A stretch of DNA of 64,000 nucleotides from Notamacropus eugenii. Its lineage: Eukaryota; Chordata; Mammalia; Diprotodontia; Macropodidae. Numbering within the stretch: the first letter of the stretch is position 1; every line of letters begins with the position of its first letter. The notes beneath the pieces are model-generated. The model had not been told where the DNA came from and did no database searches. It worked only from the letters and a program-made list of their open reading frames with translations. Location of the stretch: NCBI RefSeq assembly GCF_028372415.1, contig NC_092878.1, positions 31,215,903 through 31,279,902 of the forward strand. Direction: 5' to 3'. A program made the translations under genes and the position numbers. This document shows, in pieces, positions 12,901-24,012 of the stretch.

Positions 12901-15900
12901 CTTCTGTCAAGGACTGTCAACAAGCAATTTCTAGACATTTTTCATCCATTTGACTGCAAACTAAACGTACAATTATGTTAATAACATCATGGGGAGTTAT
13001 GAGAAAGACTTGTTCTCTGCCTTCAGAAAGTCTTGAGTCTTAAGACTCTTAAGAGGGAAAAAAGGAAAGTATGAATTTAAATAAGAATGGCTGACAAAAA
13101 CACATCAATCTACCCATTATGGCTAAGGCTCAGACTTTTCTCTAATGTGATATTTGAACACTAGCTACGGATTTCTGGCTGACATTAAGTCTTGGAAGAG
13201 CAAACTGTATTTGGCGGTAGTATCACCATTAGTGATCAGCAGCCATAGTAGCTCTTCAGGGTTGTGTCTCTAACCCCAGTTAATGAACAAGCTATTTATT
13301 TTTGCTGAATTTTTAACATTAGCCAAACCTCCCTGTACAATGTTAATATTAGTTGAATGTTAGCCAAAATTTGGATTTTCTGATAAGTGCCAAGTATTCA
13401 GAGAAATGGGAAAAATGTAAAGGAGGGCAGGATTTGCAGGACACATCTTGGAAGGCTACAGGGAATCACTTTAGCAGAAAAGAGAAGCAATTGTGCTTCA
13501 TTTTTTGTTACTGGTGGTGTGTTTTATAACTTGGAGAATGAATAGGGGCATGGAAGGGACAGGAAGTGGATGAGCTTTTCCCACTAAAGAGAATTGAGGT
13601 GTAATAGAAAGGCTTCCTCTTGAACTCATTGGAATCCAAAAATATATAGCTTGTTAACTGGCTTCTAAGCTGATTATATATTTGGATTTGATGGTATAGG
13701 TAATTTGTGTTCTGAAAAGGGGACATTGATATTTGGGGCCTCATTTTTCTTTACCTTCCTAATGTTGCCAGATCTTGTTCTCATTCATATTCTTTCTCCT
13801 TTCTTGCTTCTCTTTCTCCCAGCCTTCTGCTTCTCACCCTTAAGAATTTTGATGATAAAAATCCCCATTTCATCGTCCTCATTTTCATGCACTATAATCA
13901 TGTAACAGCATTGATTCCCAAGTAACTGGACTCTGAGAAGGGAAGGAGCATGAGGTCATCCTGGGGATTTATATGGGATGACGGGTTAAAGTGGTTGGTT
14001 CTAGGACTGTTAAGAATCCATTCAGTTTTTGGTTCTGTCCCATCAGGTAGGGAAAATTGTATCTCCAAATACAGACGTTGAATCCGTAGTAACTGGGATA
14101 AATTAGAGAATATATAAGACAATACAGTTGGAGGTTAAAACCTAAATAGGCACAAAACTAGCAATCCTATAACAAAAAACAATTGAAATGAAATTACTAA
14201 TGTACTAGAAGGTGAATGTGACTCATCATCACGGACTATTAAGTCAACATAATGACGCTGCATTGTATTCTTGTGGTGTCGGGTCAGACCTTTGTAGATG
14301 TCCAGTTTTGGTATTTATTTTAAGAGAGATATAGAGTAGCTAAAGTCTGCACAAAAGAGGAATAATTAGAGGAAGAGCAAACAGAAACTTGGTGGAAAAC
14401 ATCAATAGGTTGAGGCATTAGATGTAAATGACTGGCTCAGGAGTTCATTGAGTGTGTGAGGTGGTACCGGAAGCAGGGACCTGCAGCTCTGATTTTCTCC
14501 TGGAGTGCTGTTTTATATTTGACCTAGAATAGTGGACTGGAGGATATCTCCCAGGTTCAGTTTTTAGCTCTCCTGTTTATTAGTTGTGTGACCTTAGGCA
14601 AGTAGCTTAACATTTGTGCCTTCCTTTCTTCTCTAAGACGAAGCTAACATTTCACTGTGCACCTCACAATAGTTGCTGTGGGGAAGGTACTTTATAAACT
14701 TAAAGGCATTATATATAAATATGAGCTATTATAGAGTAAGGTGATTATTTCTGGAAATTTTTGATGGGGAGGGTGGAGGGTTGAAATAGAAAACCATGCA
14801 CTGGATTGGGTTTTTTTTTTTTTTTTTAACATTAAAACAAATTAATCTGAATCCAGTCGGCTAGAAGCCTTAACCAGAATTTTCTCTCTCATTTGTAATT
14901 TCTATATTCCATTTACATTGGAGAGGAGTAAGTGACCCAAAAGAAAAAAAAATTGATTGAGGATTTGTTTAAAAACAACACCCCTAAAGCTTTCAGGATA
15001 GAACCTGGTATCCGTGACTGCCACCTTCTACAGCAACTTTAAGATTATATGGTAATCATTAATATTCAGATTTCATCTAAATATAATATCTGATTTATCA
15101 AATAACAGGTTTTCTTTTATTATCCTCTACTAAGGCGTTGGCTAATAATACATTCTAGAAAAATTTTTCAACAAAAATTGAGACAGTTTTTCCGGATAAT
15201 CCATAAATTACATTGGGATGTCTCCCTTTTTGTCCTCCAGCACTCCTGTACTGCTCCCCCTGCCCGGCCTCTGCCTCCAGCGTTTTGGGCACATTAAGTG
15301 TTAGTGTGGGTGGGGGGAAAGTGTGAATGAGGGGGATGTGTGAAGGTCTATGTAAAGAGAGTACTCATCAGTTGTTCTTCATCTCCACAGAGGACAGAAC
15401 TAGAGGAAATGGGCTAGTTTGCAGCAGGAGAGATTTAGGTTAGACATAAGGAAGAACTTCCTGATGGTAAGGGTTATTAAACATTGGAACAGACTATCCT
15501 GGGAAGTTGGGGGATTTCAATCCCTGTAAGCAGCCATGGTCTAGATGCAGTCCTGACTGGGAAGATTCTCGATATTCTTTCCACCTTTATTGTGCTATCT
15601 CCATTCCTCAACTGTCCCACCACCCTTTCTTCTGGCAGCCTTTTCCACCTTTCAAGAACTCTTTTGATCCATGGGGAGACCCTTGAACTGGCTTTGGAGA
15701 CAGCTGGGGAGTGGGAGAATGGGTAGTAGGAAGCCAAGTATAAAATAGGAGATCACAAATGAGAAGTTTCTGGCAATAACTGGATTTTACTGGTTCTTCT
15801 CACTTGATGTAGAATTTTTGGAAGCTCCCCCTTACAACAAGCAGTATACAGAGTCCCAGCTTCGAGCAGGAGCTGGCTACATTCTTGAAGACTTCAATGA

Positions 15901-18900
15901 AGCCCAGGTGAGCATTTCCTCTTTTGTAGCTACATGAAGTTGCTGTACATCAGATGCTGGGGTAAGTAGGGCATAAAGTTGAGGCTTAGCATGGGGAGAA
16001 TACTGTTGCTAGGAACAGAAAAGATGGGGATTGGAATTGGAAAGAAATTTGCACTTCACATTTCTGATTTTTGGCCTGTAGACTGGCATTATTTGCGAAT
16101 TTCTGCAGGGGCATTAGGGCATTCTGGAGGTTTGGTGAGTTGCATTAAAGGGAAATAAGAAGCTTTTTTGGCACCTGGATGGGCTAAGGCACATGGTACT
16201 GTCTGGAGGGCTTCGTCTCAGTTCCCCTCTCAATTTGTTGGGAATACCTTTCAGGGATCATGTTAGAACAAAATCACTGAGTGTATCTGCTGAATTTCTT
16301 CCTTCTCAGTGTGATGTGGCCTATCAGTGTCTTCTGATTGCGGATCAGCACTGTCGGACCCGCAAGTACTTCTTGTGCCTTGCCAGTGGGATCCCTTGTG
16401 TGTCTCATGTCTGGGTCCACGACAGCTGCCATGCCAACCAGCTCCAGAACTATCGAAATTACTTGCTGCCAGCTGGGTACAGTCTTCAGGAACAGAGGAT
16501 CCTGGAATGGTAAGGATTCTGAAGTCCATTTTGAATTCAGTAGCATTGTAGCAAATGTGCAAGTGAGAACCTGGGCAGGGCAGTACTGTGTGCAGTGATA
16601 AGCTTTGGGTGAGAAAGGCTTCTCACTCAGTAAGCATTTATTAAGTGCATATTACGTGCTGGGTGTTGTGCTAAGTACTAGGGATAAAAAAGACAATCCC
16701 AGCCCTCTAGGACCTTACAGTCTAATGGGAGAGATGCAGATAGTTATGTACAAGTAAGTTGAATACAGAATAAACAGGAAATAATTAAAAGAAGGAAGGC
16801 ACTAGAATTAAGAGGGGTTGGGAAAGTCTTTCTGTAGAAAATGAGATTTTAAAAACAAGCAGAATTTTATATTTATATTTTATATTTGATCCTGGAGGCA
16901 ATAGGGAGCCATTGGAGTGTATTGAGTAGTGGAGGGCTGACATGGTCAGACCTGCACTTCAAGAAAATGATTTTGGTGGCTGGAGGGTGGACAGGAGCAG
17001 GAAGAGATCGGAAGCAGGTGGGCCTGTACCAGGGTGTGGCCTGTCTGAGGAGAGAAGGGGACATATTTGAGAGATGTTGCAAAGGTAAAATCAACAGGCC
17101 TTGGCCACAGATTGGATATGGGAATGAGAGATAGTAAAGAGTCCAGAACAACTCCTACATTATGAGCCCGAGGGACTAAGAGGATGGTGTTACATTTGAC
17201 AGAAATAGGGAAATGGGGTGGGGGAGAATGTTTAGGGGGAGAGATGAGTGATTTTTAGATGTGTTTAGTTTGAGATGTCTGAAAAGAAGTTGGAAATGAG
17301 AGATTGAACATCAGGAGAAGTTGGGACAGGTAAATTTGAAAATCAACACAGAGAAGAGAATTAAATTCATGGGAACTATGAGATTACCAAGTGAAGTAGG
17401 ATAGAGGGAGAAAGGAACAGGGCTCAGGACACAACCCTGTGTGACACCTGTAATTAGAGGGCATGAACACTGAAACCGAGCTGTCTAATAAGTAGGAGAA
17501 CCAGGAGACAGTAACGTCTAAAAGACCTGGAGAGAAGAAAGTATCAAAGGCTCTGGTTTGGTCGAAGGGAATGAGGACTGAGAAAGCCCGTTGGTTTTGG
17601 CAATTAAGAGATCGTTGGTGACTTTGGAGAGAGCAATTTCAGTAGATTGATGAAGCTGGAAGCCAGGTTGCAAGGCGTTAAGAAGAGAGTGAGAGGAGAG
17701 AAAGGCGCTTGTTACAGATGGCTTTTTCAGGTTTAGTCTTACAGGGCAGAAGAGATACAGGATGATTTAAGGCATGGAAGAATCAAGTGCTGTTTTTTTC
17801 AGGATGGAGGAGATACGTTGTCTATGTTTCTCTAGGCAGTAGAAAGGAAACGAGGAGGCAATGAAATATGAAAAATAAGTTATAAAGAGAGGATTCTGGG
17901 AAGATAGTCATGTAGGTTAGAAAACTTTCAGCTCTCCACATTTTCTCCACAAAAGAAAGACCTTGCTTAAGAGCAGCAGAAATAAAGGGGTAAAGCAGTT
18001 GTTGCCTAACACAGTTTGAGAAGATTCCAGGAAAGACCCAAACTCCAGGGGCCTGAGTTTCTATCTGAATGAAGTGCAGACACCTCCAAGCCAATCCCAC
18101 AGAGTGAACAAACAAGCCCTGGGGCAGCTAGGTTGATAGGCAGCCCCAGCTTCAGAAACTTTCATCTCCAGAACAGTGTTGGGGAGATGAGGTGGGAGGT
18201 GGGGGTGTCTGAAAGCTGAATAGAAGATTGAAGGACTTTCCACTGCCAAGGGACACCAAGCACAGCTGTGCTGACCAGATGTGTCCCAGACTGGCTGCAG
18301 GGAGGAGGAGCTAGCACACACCTAGTGACTGCAGTAGCAAGGGGCAGGGACCCTGTTGGCTGTGGGCACTTGCAGGACAGCAGAATACCTGGCTTCAGTT
18401 CCAGGGCAGAAATGACAGCTGTAGTTTGCAGCCACCCGAGGAACCAGAGGGAGCAAAATCATGTGTGGCTTAGGAGTGGAGAGAAGAGCTCTAGGGTGGG
18501 TCCCATGTAACAGTAGGAAAGATCCGAGGCTTGGGGCAGCATTCCCTGTACCTTGGGACTAGAACGTGATTGCACTGACAGCTGCTAACAATAAAATAAA
18601 ACAATCAATAAATGAATGAAATAAGTAAAGAAAGGAGAAAGAACCCAACCACAGATGATTACAATGGGGATAGAGAAGATCTGGGTTACTATTGAGAAGA
18701 AGATAATGGAGCTAAAAAAGCCACTCCTATTTTCATGAGAAACGTCAAATGGCCCCAAAAAGAGTTCTTGGAAGAACTTAAAAAGGACTTTAAAAATCAA
18801 GAGAGATCAAGGAAAAATTAGAAAAAAGAAAAAAAAATCAAGAAAATTAGGAAAAGAAAACCAACCAACTGGAAGTGGAGAATCAAAAACTTAAGGAAGA

Positions 18901-21900
18901 AAATAATTTCTTGAAAATTAGAATTGGGCAAGGGGAAGCTAATGATGTTCTAGAACACCACGAAATCATCAGACAAGATCAAAAGAATGAAAAAATAGAA
19001 GAGAAAGTGAAATATCTCATAGAAAAACAACTGATCTGGAGAACAGATCAAGGAGAGAAATATAAGAATAGTCAGACCCTGAAAACTACACTGAAGAAAG
19101 GAATCTTTATACAATACTCTAAGAAATTATCAAGGAAAAATTGTCCTGAAGTTCTAGAACAAGAAGGTAAAGTTGAAATAGAAGAATTGCACTGATCATC
19201 CCCTGAAAGAGAGCTCAGGACGTAAACTTAGAGGAGCATCATGGCCAAGCTTCGGAGCTCCCAGGTTAAGGAGGAAATCGTGGAAGCAACAAGAAAAAAA
19301 CAACCCAGATATCGTGGACCTACAATAAGGATACCGCAAGATCAGACAGCTGCTGTGTCCTGTAGCGGGAAAGAGCTGGGGTAATAAGCAAGGGTAATTT
19401 ATCCAACAAAGTGAAGTACAGTCCTGCATGGGGAAAAAAATGGACAATAAAGGAACTGAAAAGGGGAAATATAATACATAACATCCAAGCAAACGAGGGC
19501 TCGGTTATCTAGAACAGATGGGGCATGAAAGGAAAAACTTGTACAGAAGAAGCTAGTGGGGAGGCGTGCTGCAACCTTACTCTCCTCAGAAGTGGATTAG
19601 AGAGGGAAACACATGTAGGTAGGTATGTATAAAAGTCTTCTAAATTCAGGAGGGGAGAGGATAAGGGGAGAGGATAAAGGAAGGACTTCAGAGGGGTGGG
19701 TAGGTTAAGGAATAAGAGGGCAAGGTAGCAGGGAGAAGTAAAGCGGAGGACTGGTGGGGGGATAGAATAAATAGGGTGAGAATAGGGAGGAAAATGCACA
19801 ACAGATCATTGTAGCTTAGACTGTGAATGGGGCAAATTTACCCACAGAATGGAAACGGATAGCAGATTAAAAATTTTAATTAAAGAGTTTGTTGCTTTCA
19901 GGAAACAAAAATGAGAGATGAACACAAAGATAAAATAAAGGACAGGGGTAGACGTTCGTATGTAAAAAAGAGCAGGGATGGTAATCATGATCGAAGACAC
20001 AGCTTAAAGTTAAATAGGTTTAATCAAAAGTAAAAGATAGAAAAGCGACACTGTGTCGATGATGTTATTCAACATTGTCTTGGACCATTTAAAACACCTA
20101 GACACATTCCTGCCAGAACAGACACAGGAAGTGTATGAACATGACCCTGAAACACTTGACTCAGATCTAAATAATTGAAGTAATGTTTATTTATTGATCA
20201 TGGGTAGGCAAAGCCAATGTAAATTTTTAAATGACAGTTTTACCTAACTAATCTATTCAGCGTCTTCCCAATTAAATTACTAAAAAATTATTTTACCGAG
20301 TTAGAAACAACAACAAAGGTCATTTCTAAGAACAAAAGGTCAGAAACTTCAAAGAAACCAGGAAAAAATATGTCAAGGAAGATTCAGCAGCATCAAGACT
20401 TAGACTGTATTATAATGTGAGAGCATTGTTGTAAACAAGGATAATTTCAATTATTTTTAATGAAAACTTTCTTACACAGATAAAACATATGCAGTGAAGA
20501 ATAGAAGGAATGCAGAAAAGTGGGAAAATAGTTTCCTAGACAGTCTCTCAAATAGGATGTGATTGGGTTGGAATTTTTCCGTGGTGTAGGAAATGATGAG
20601 CTGGTTGTTGTAGAAAAACATGGAGACTTTCATCTATGAAGGAAGATGCTATCTACCTTCAGAGAACAGATGATGGGAGGAAGTAAGCATAGTATGTCTT
20701 AGATATTTTTGCTTAAGTATATATGGATATATTTGTAGATATCTATGTATATGTCCCCAGATCCATACTTCATTGTAGCCTCCTCTAGGGTGGGAGGAAA
20801 GGGAGGGGCAAAATAAAGTAAAAAGGACAAAACCAACAAAGAAGCAAAGCTGGGCAACTTTGAAAACAACGTGTAGTGTTTATCTTATAGATTTTCTTGA
20901 AATGGAAATGTATTTTTATATTGAATCCTCTTACGGTCTACTGTATACAGGGCAGGTTTTCTTTTCTTTTCTCACTTTGTATTTAAATTTAAAATAAAAA
21001 ATTCGCAAAAAGAAATGTTACAAAATAGGAATGACAAATGGGGCAGTCTTTTGGAGGGAATGGGATGGAATGGGATCTCTTGAACAAGTGTAGAGATCAG
21101 CCTTGTTAAGCCCCACTTCTTCGTGTGGGATAGGAGTGAAGGACATACAGTAACAGAAGGTATCTGAGTGTGAGGAAGGAGAAGACGTACCTTACGGTGA
21201 ATGACCTCAGTTTTTTCCCATAAAATACAAGGAGGCAAGGGTCTCATCTGCCTTTGTTCAGCAGCACTTGTGCCAGGAACGATCCAAGGCTGAGGCTTGG
21301 CAGCTTACAATCAGTGATAGGATAAGGGGCCTAGGGACTCAAGAAAGGATTGTGTAGAGCTAAACTGGTTCACCAATGGGATCCAAGAGAATTAGTCCTG
21401 AAGTTAAGGTTTTTGAAATGTGTACAAGGATTTGCATAATTTAGAGCATTTAAAAATGTTTCTGACCTCTGGGAGGATAGGTTCGGGAGTGACCCTGAAC
21501 CAGAGGACCATTAGACTTGAGATAATCAGAGCAGTGGAGGGGGTAAGCCTACCAGGATCTCCACACTAAGGCCTAAAAAGAAGAGTTTTGAAGGCTTTAT
21601 TTGCAGAAATTGTGAATGTGCAAGAGCGTGCTCCTTCAGGAAGCCTGCTTTTCAAAACATCCAAATATACGAGAACTCTCTATGTAGGGTTATTGATTCT
21701 CTTGTTTTCCCCCAAAGAAGATTAAGACCTGCGTTTGCTCTTTTCCATCTTTGATTCTGTTCCCTTTTTTGTAGGCACCCCCGTGAGAATCCTTTCCATA
21801 ATCTGAAGGTCCTTTTAGTATCCGACCAGCAGCAAAATTTCCAGGAACTCTGGTCTGAGATCCTCATGACTGGGGGAGCAGCCTCAGTGAAGCAGCACCA

Positions 21901-22725
21901 CTCAGTTGCCCAGAACAAAGGTATCTATTGAAAGGATGTTAGGAAGCCCCTGCTTCCCCAAGAAGTGCATTGTTCCTCTTGCCAACGGCAGGCTAGCTTT
22001 TATAATGACTGGGCCTTGTGGTCAAAGTTCCTGTCCTGACAGGTAGATCTTGCTCGTGTTCTACTGAGAGAAGACAAGCAACTTGAAGAGGTGAGGTGAG
22101 CCACCATGACACCAGCACAGGGCTGTTCTTAGTTTCCGCTTGGTTCCAGTGATGTATTTGCCAAACCTTTTCCCAGACACAACCATTCTCTGGGTTCAGG
22201 GACGCTCACTATGGTATCCTTCTACTGAAACGTCCTAATTCAAATAGATATTTGATGGACGGAACAGGTCTCTAGTTTGGGCAAAGTGGAATGGGCTGGC
22301 TAGAGGGCACGTCCTTCCTCATAACAGAGGGCTGTGATGTATTTCTTTCCATTTGTTTTCTGCTCGTTCTTTCAGATGTTGCTTTGGGGGTATTTGACGT
22401 TGTGGTGACAGACCCCTCGTGCCCTTCCTCAGTGCTGAAGTGTGCAGAAGCGTTACAGCTGCCCGTGGTGTCACAAGAGTGGGTGATCCAGTGCCTCATT
22501 GCTGGGGAGAGAGTTGGATTCAAGCAGCATCCGAAATATAAACATGATTATGTCGCTGACTGAAGATGCTCGGCCCCATCAATTTCATTCCCTGCTATTG
22601 TGAAGACTGTGTTTTAACCAGGTTTTAAATGTGTCTTGTGTGTAACCGGACTTCATGCATGGATCATTGTATATAGTTTTCTTTGCTGAACTTTTATGAT
22701 AAAATAAATGTTGAATCTCTTTGGT
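3720..22725 (+). CDS. TP53BP1: TP53BP1 (53BP1), 3' part: last ten coding exons
   Basis: 53BP1 is a nuclear scaffold that binds chromatin at DNA double-strand breaks, reading H4K20me2 through its tandem Tudor domain and H2AK15ub beside it. It favours end joining over resection and binds p53 through its C-terminal BRCT pair. Exons seen: 3720-3997, 4996-5145, 5428-5858, about 8097-8288, 10798 to about 11009, 12366-12581, 15813-15907, 16310-16509, 21775-21920 and 22376-22563. Together they match the human C-terminal part almost residue for residue; the start of the gene lies left of the window. The methyl-lysine cage (WSSNGY, LLFDDGY) and both BRCT repeats are complete. The exons at 8.1 and 10.8 kb carry lesions described in their own entries. 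The gene converges on TUBGCP4, as in human. Confidence 0.97.
4425..4625 (-). mobile_element. MIR-type SINE
   Basis: Antisense MIR core: GATGAAGAAACTGAGGCCTG followed by a degenerate CACAGATAGTAAGTAGCAGAG block. Confidence 0.8.
4996..5145 (+). CDS. TP53BP1: TP53BP1 exon with the GAR (Arg-Gly) motif
   Basis: This exon encodes [20 protein letters not shown], then [14 protein letters not shown]. The RGRGRRGR run is the glycine/arginine-rich motif that PRMT1 methylates in human 53BP1 and that supports oligomerisation and DNA binding. The acceptor AG ends at 4995 and the donor GT is at 5146. The codons split at both ends join cleanly to the neighbouring exons. Confidence 0.95.
5428..5858 (+). CDS. 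TP53BP1: TP53BP1 exon with Tudor repeat 1
   Basis: The exon runs from [13 protein letters not shown] to EDEYFSAG. It carries the whole first Tudor barrel starting at [17 protein letters not shown]. The aromatic/acidic cage that binds H4K20me2 in human (Trp1495, Tyr1502, Phe1519, Asp1521, Tyr1523) is visible as W and Y in WSSNGY and F, D and Y in LLFDDGY. Acceptor CAG ends at 5427 and donor GT is at 5859. This is the best conserved exon of the window. Confidence 0.97.
5859..7365. other. TP53BP1 intron, mostly unique
   Basis: No gene or clear repeat is recognised, apart from a weak SINE-like stretch near 7190-7340. Confidence 0.5.
7366..7590 (+). mobile_element. L1 3' UTR fragment
   Basis: Contains the marsupial L1 tail: TTCTTTCACAACATGACTAA, ATGTATAACCTGTATCAGAT and TTACATGTAATTGGAAAA, then an A-rich end. 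Confidence 0.8.
8097..8288 (+). CDS. TP53BP1: TP53BP1 exon with Tudor repeat 2; in-frame stop and no acceptor AG
   Basis: From GTG at 8099 the sequence reads [12 protein letters not shown], a TAA codon at 8135-8137, then [20 protein letters not shown] and on to TKAADISL. Human has Tyr where TAA stands. Directly upstream is a good pyrimidine tract ending in cccac, but the AG expected just before the exon is absent. The nearest AG (8073-8074) would be out of frame. The donor (G|GTAAGA) is intact. The protein match is otherwise near perfect, so this is the true exon with two lesions that are either sequence errors or real damage. Confidence 0.85.
8390..10660 (-). mobile_element. L1 (minus strand): 5' UTR, ORF1 and start of ORF2
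   Basis: On the minus strand, ORF1-like coiled-coil sequence precedes [20 protein letters not shown] near 9600, the conserved L1 ORF1 C-terminal motif. Near 8500, [17 protein letters not shown] fits the ORF2 endonuclease. Many stops are present. It sits between the two damaged TP53BP1 exons. Confidence 0.75.
10798..11009 (+). CDS. TP53BP1: TP53BP1 exon with the basic NLS region; frameshift near its end
   Basis: Acceptor ATAG ends at 10797. The frame reads [20 protein letters not shown], then [12 protein letters not shown], then TGA at 10971. One base further along, the frame resumes as [11 protein letters not shown], which is the human NLS tail, so one base is extra around 10966-10974. The 3' edge is also unclear: GT at 11010 follows ACAAT, where human has a few more codons (VKPG), and joining there does not suit the phase of the next exon. 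The basic KRKRR and KR clusters form the bipartite nuclear signal. Confidence 0.85.
11020..12365. other. TP53BP1 intron, nothing recognised
   Basis: AT-rich sequence with a short G-run near 11330. I see no gene, RNA or assignable repeat. Confidence 0.5.
12366..12581 (+). CDS. TP53BP1: TP53BP1 exon, start of BRCT region
   Basis: The exon reads [20 protein letters not shown], then [20 protein letters not shown], and ends in [10 protein letters not shown]. The [13 protein letters not shown] strand begins the first BRCT repeat, which binds the p53 DNA-binding domain. Acceptor CCAG ends at 12365; donor GT is at 12582. It is open throughout and enters in phase with a codon split after one base. 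Confidence 0.96.
12582..14550. other. TP53BP1 intron, nothing clear
   Basis: AT-rich sequence without recognisable coding or repeat structure. Confidence 0.5.
14555..14760 (+). mobile_element. MIR-type SINE
   Basis: Sense MIR core: TTAGTTGTGTGACCTTAGGC and the later GTACTTTATAAACTTAAAGG tail. Confidence 0.75.
15390..15535 (+). mobile_element. CR1/L3-like LINE 3' end
   Basis: Contains AGACATAAGGAAGAACTTCC and an ATTGGAACAGACTATCCTGG block typical of the 3' end of ancient amniote CR1-clade LINEs. Confidence 0.55.
15813..15907 (+). CDS. TP53BP1: TP53BP1 exon, BRCT1
   Basis: Ninety-five bases encode [20 protein letters not shown] and [11 protein letters not shown] of the first BRCT repeat. Acceptor TGTAG ends at 15812 and donor GTGAGC starts at 15908. 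The exon ends on a complete codon. It differs from human by an I-to-A and an F-to-Y change in the PPFNKQ loop. Confidence 0.96.
16310..16509 (+). CDS. TP53BP1: TP53BP1 exon, BRCT1 end and inter-BRCT linker
   Basis: The exon encodes [20 protein letters not shown] and continues through [19 protein letters not shown] to [10 protein letters not shown]. The [10 protein letters not shown] segment is the conserved Trp helix of BRCT1. The linker after it contacts p53 in the human complex. Acceptor TCTCAG ends at 16309. Donor GTAAGG starts at 16510, splitting the TGG codon. Confidence 0.97.
16625..17865 (-). mobile_element. L2-like LINE, reverse-transcriptase C-terminal part
   Basis: On the minus strand it encodes [20 protein letters not shown] and [14 protein letters not shown], the L2-clade ORF2 end, followed by the MIR/L2-type tail at 16625-16700. 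Upstream RT segments are broken by stops. Confidence 0.8.
17885..20570 (+). mobile_element. L1 (plus strand): 5' UTR, ORF1 and rearranged ORF2 pieces
   Basis: The 5' start TTCTGGGAAGATAGTC at about 17891, a 5' UTR to about 18590, then ORF1 with a coiled coil ([19 protein letters not shown], 18875-19195). Its C-terminal motif continues shifted in frame ([20 protein letters not shown]). ORF2-like fragments follow. It is the inverted partner of the copy at 1465-3533. Confidence 0.75.
20570..21774. other. TP53BP1 intron with degraded repeat sequence
   Basis: 20570-21010 looks like a repeat 3' UTR (TTTCATCTATGAAGGAAGAT block, A-rich end). The remainder up to the BRCT2 exon shows nothing assignable. 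Confidence 0.4.
21775..21920 (+). CDS. TP53BP1: TP53BP1 exon, BRCT2 first half
   Basis: The exon encodes [40 protein letters not shown] and HHSVAQNK. It contains the phosphate-binding SDQQQ and TGGAASV strands by which BRCT2 reads gamma-H2AX, including the conserved Lys of SVKQ. Acceptor GTAG ends at 21774 and donor GTATCT starts at 21921. A 5.3 kb intron full of L1 and L2 debris precedes it. Confidence 0.97.
22376..22563 (+). CDS. TP53BP1: TP53BP1 last coding exon, BRCT2 second half and stop
   Basis: The exon encodes [20 protein letters not shown], then [20 protein letters not shown] and ends KYKHDYVAD with TGA at 22561. Human ends HDYVSH. The QEWVIQCL helix carries the conserved BRCT Trp. 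Acceptor TTTCAG ends at 22375. The exon continues into a short 3' UTR. Confidence 0.97.
22564..22725 (+). promoter_or_regulatory. TP53BP1: TP53BP1 3' UTR with polyadenylation signal
   Basis: AATAAA lies at 22703-22708, about 140 bases after the stop, followed by a GT/T-rich stretch near 22725-22760 suitable as the downstream element. No other AATAAA occurs between the stop and this one. The UTR is short, and the exact cleavage site is inferred. Confidence 0.75.
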
Positions 22726-24012
22726 TGTAGTAACTGATTCTTTATCCTTTGTTTTTTTCTGAGTTTCTTTTGGAAGGAAGGAATAGGAGAAAAGAACATT
22801 ACCTGTATGGCAGAGGTGCTTGAACCACTTGTTTTTAGTATTTTGAGAAATGTATTTCAATATAATTGGTTTCCTTTGTAATCCTATGTATTTCATGAAT
22901 GTGAAAACAGTTCTTAGGAGTGGATCTACAGATTTCACCAGACTGCCAGAGGGGGTCCATGTCAGGAAAATGATCAAGAACTCCCAACTGTACGACTTTT
23001 AAGCAGAAGAGAGTCCTCATCACCTTTTGGAAGAGGAGCATCTGGCCTTGCAGATAAGGGGGATGAGGGGCTTTCAGATTTGCTATTTGGTATTTAGTAG
23101 GCTTAGTGGTGACCATTTTTGTTTTTTCTAGTTAATTTTGTACCAAGACATTCCAAAGATAAGTGGAGAATATTCTTTGCCTTAAAATATTTCTTTCCAG
23201 TGAGTATAGGACTGGTAAGTTACATATACTTTCTCAAATATGAAATTACTAAACTTAGGGATGCTAAGACCCCACTGAACTCTGAAGGGCTTTCCTTTGA
23301 AGTATGGTAAGCTGTCCTGTGGAGCTAGCTAGCGGAGAGTCTAGGATTGGGCTGGGACCGGGTCAAAAGCTCTGAAGTCCTATAAAATGAAGTAGCTGCC
23401 TGAACACTTAGAAATTTTCAAAACTCCAAAAAGGCATACATTTAATTACTGTAACCATGGCCCTTACTACGAAAACCAGTTAAGGTAGTCCCTTTGAGGT
23501 CTGTGGTAGAAGGAGAGACCACCTCCATCCATCTTTTTTAGGAGATACCTGAATATCTCCCCTTTCCTCCTGCTTTCTAAGAGACATCAATGGGAAAATC
23601 CCTGCTCAGTGACTGACTGCCTTGAAGAGTGAGGGGATATTAGACTAGTTTTAATCTGCTACACAGAGAAGCCAGTACCGTGGTGAGGGTTTAATAAATA
23701 TTTATTTTGATGGTGTTACGACACTCCTGATGACCTAGGTTCAAGCCCTGTCTCTGCCACACAGACTATTTCCACTTAACTCCTTGGCGCTCTGGGTACC
23801 TCTAAGGCCTGAGTTGCAGACTGGCTGCAGAGCTGCATTGATGGAGGGAGGGGAGTCTCCCATACCTCTGAAATACCACCCATCACCCCCCAGAAAAAAA
23901 CAAAAAAACAACTGCTAATTGCTTCTGCTTTCGTAGCACTAATATAGTTGGGTGTGGAATTTGTGACTTAAACTACTAATGCCCTTTTATAGCTGAAATT
24001 TCACATGGGGTC
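22726..24012. other. Space between the convergent TP53BP1 and TUBGCP4 ends
   Basis: No gene or RNA recognised. It holds short A-runs and C-runs near 23880-24045 but no clear repeat. Confidence 0.5.
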
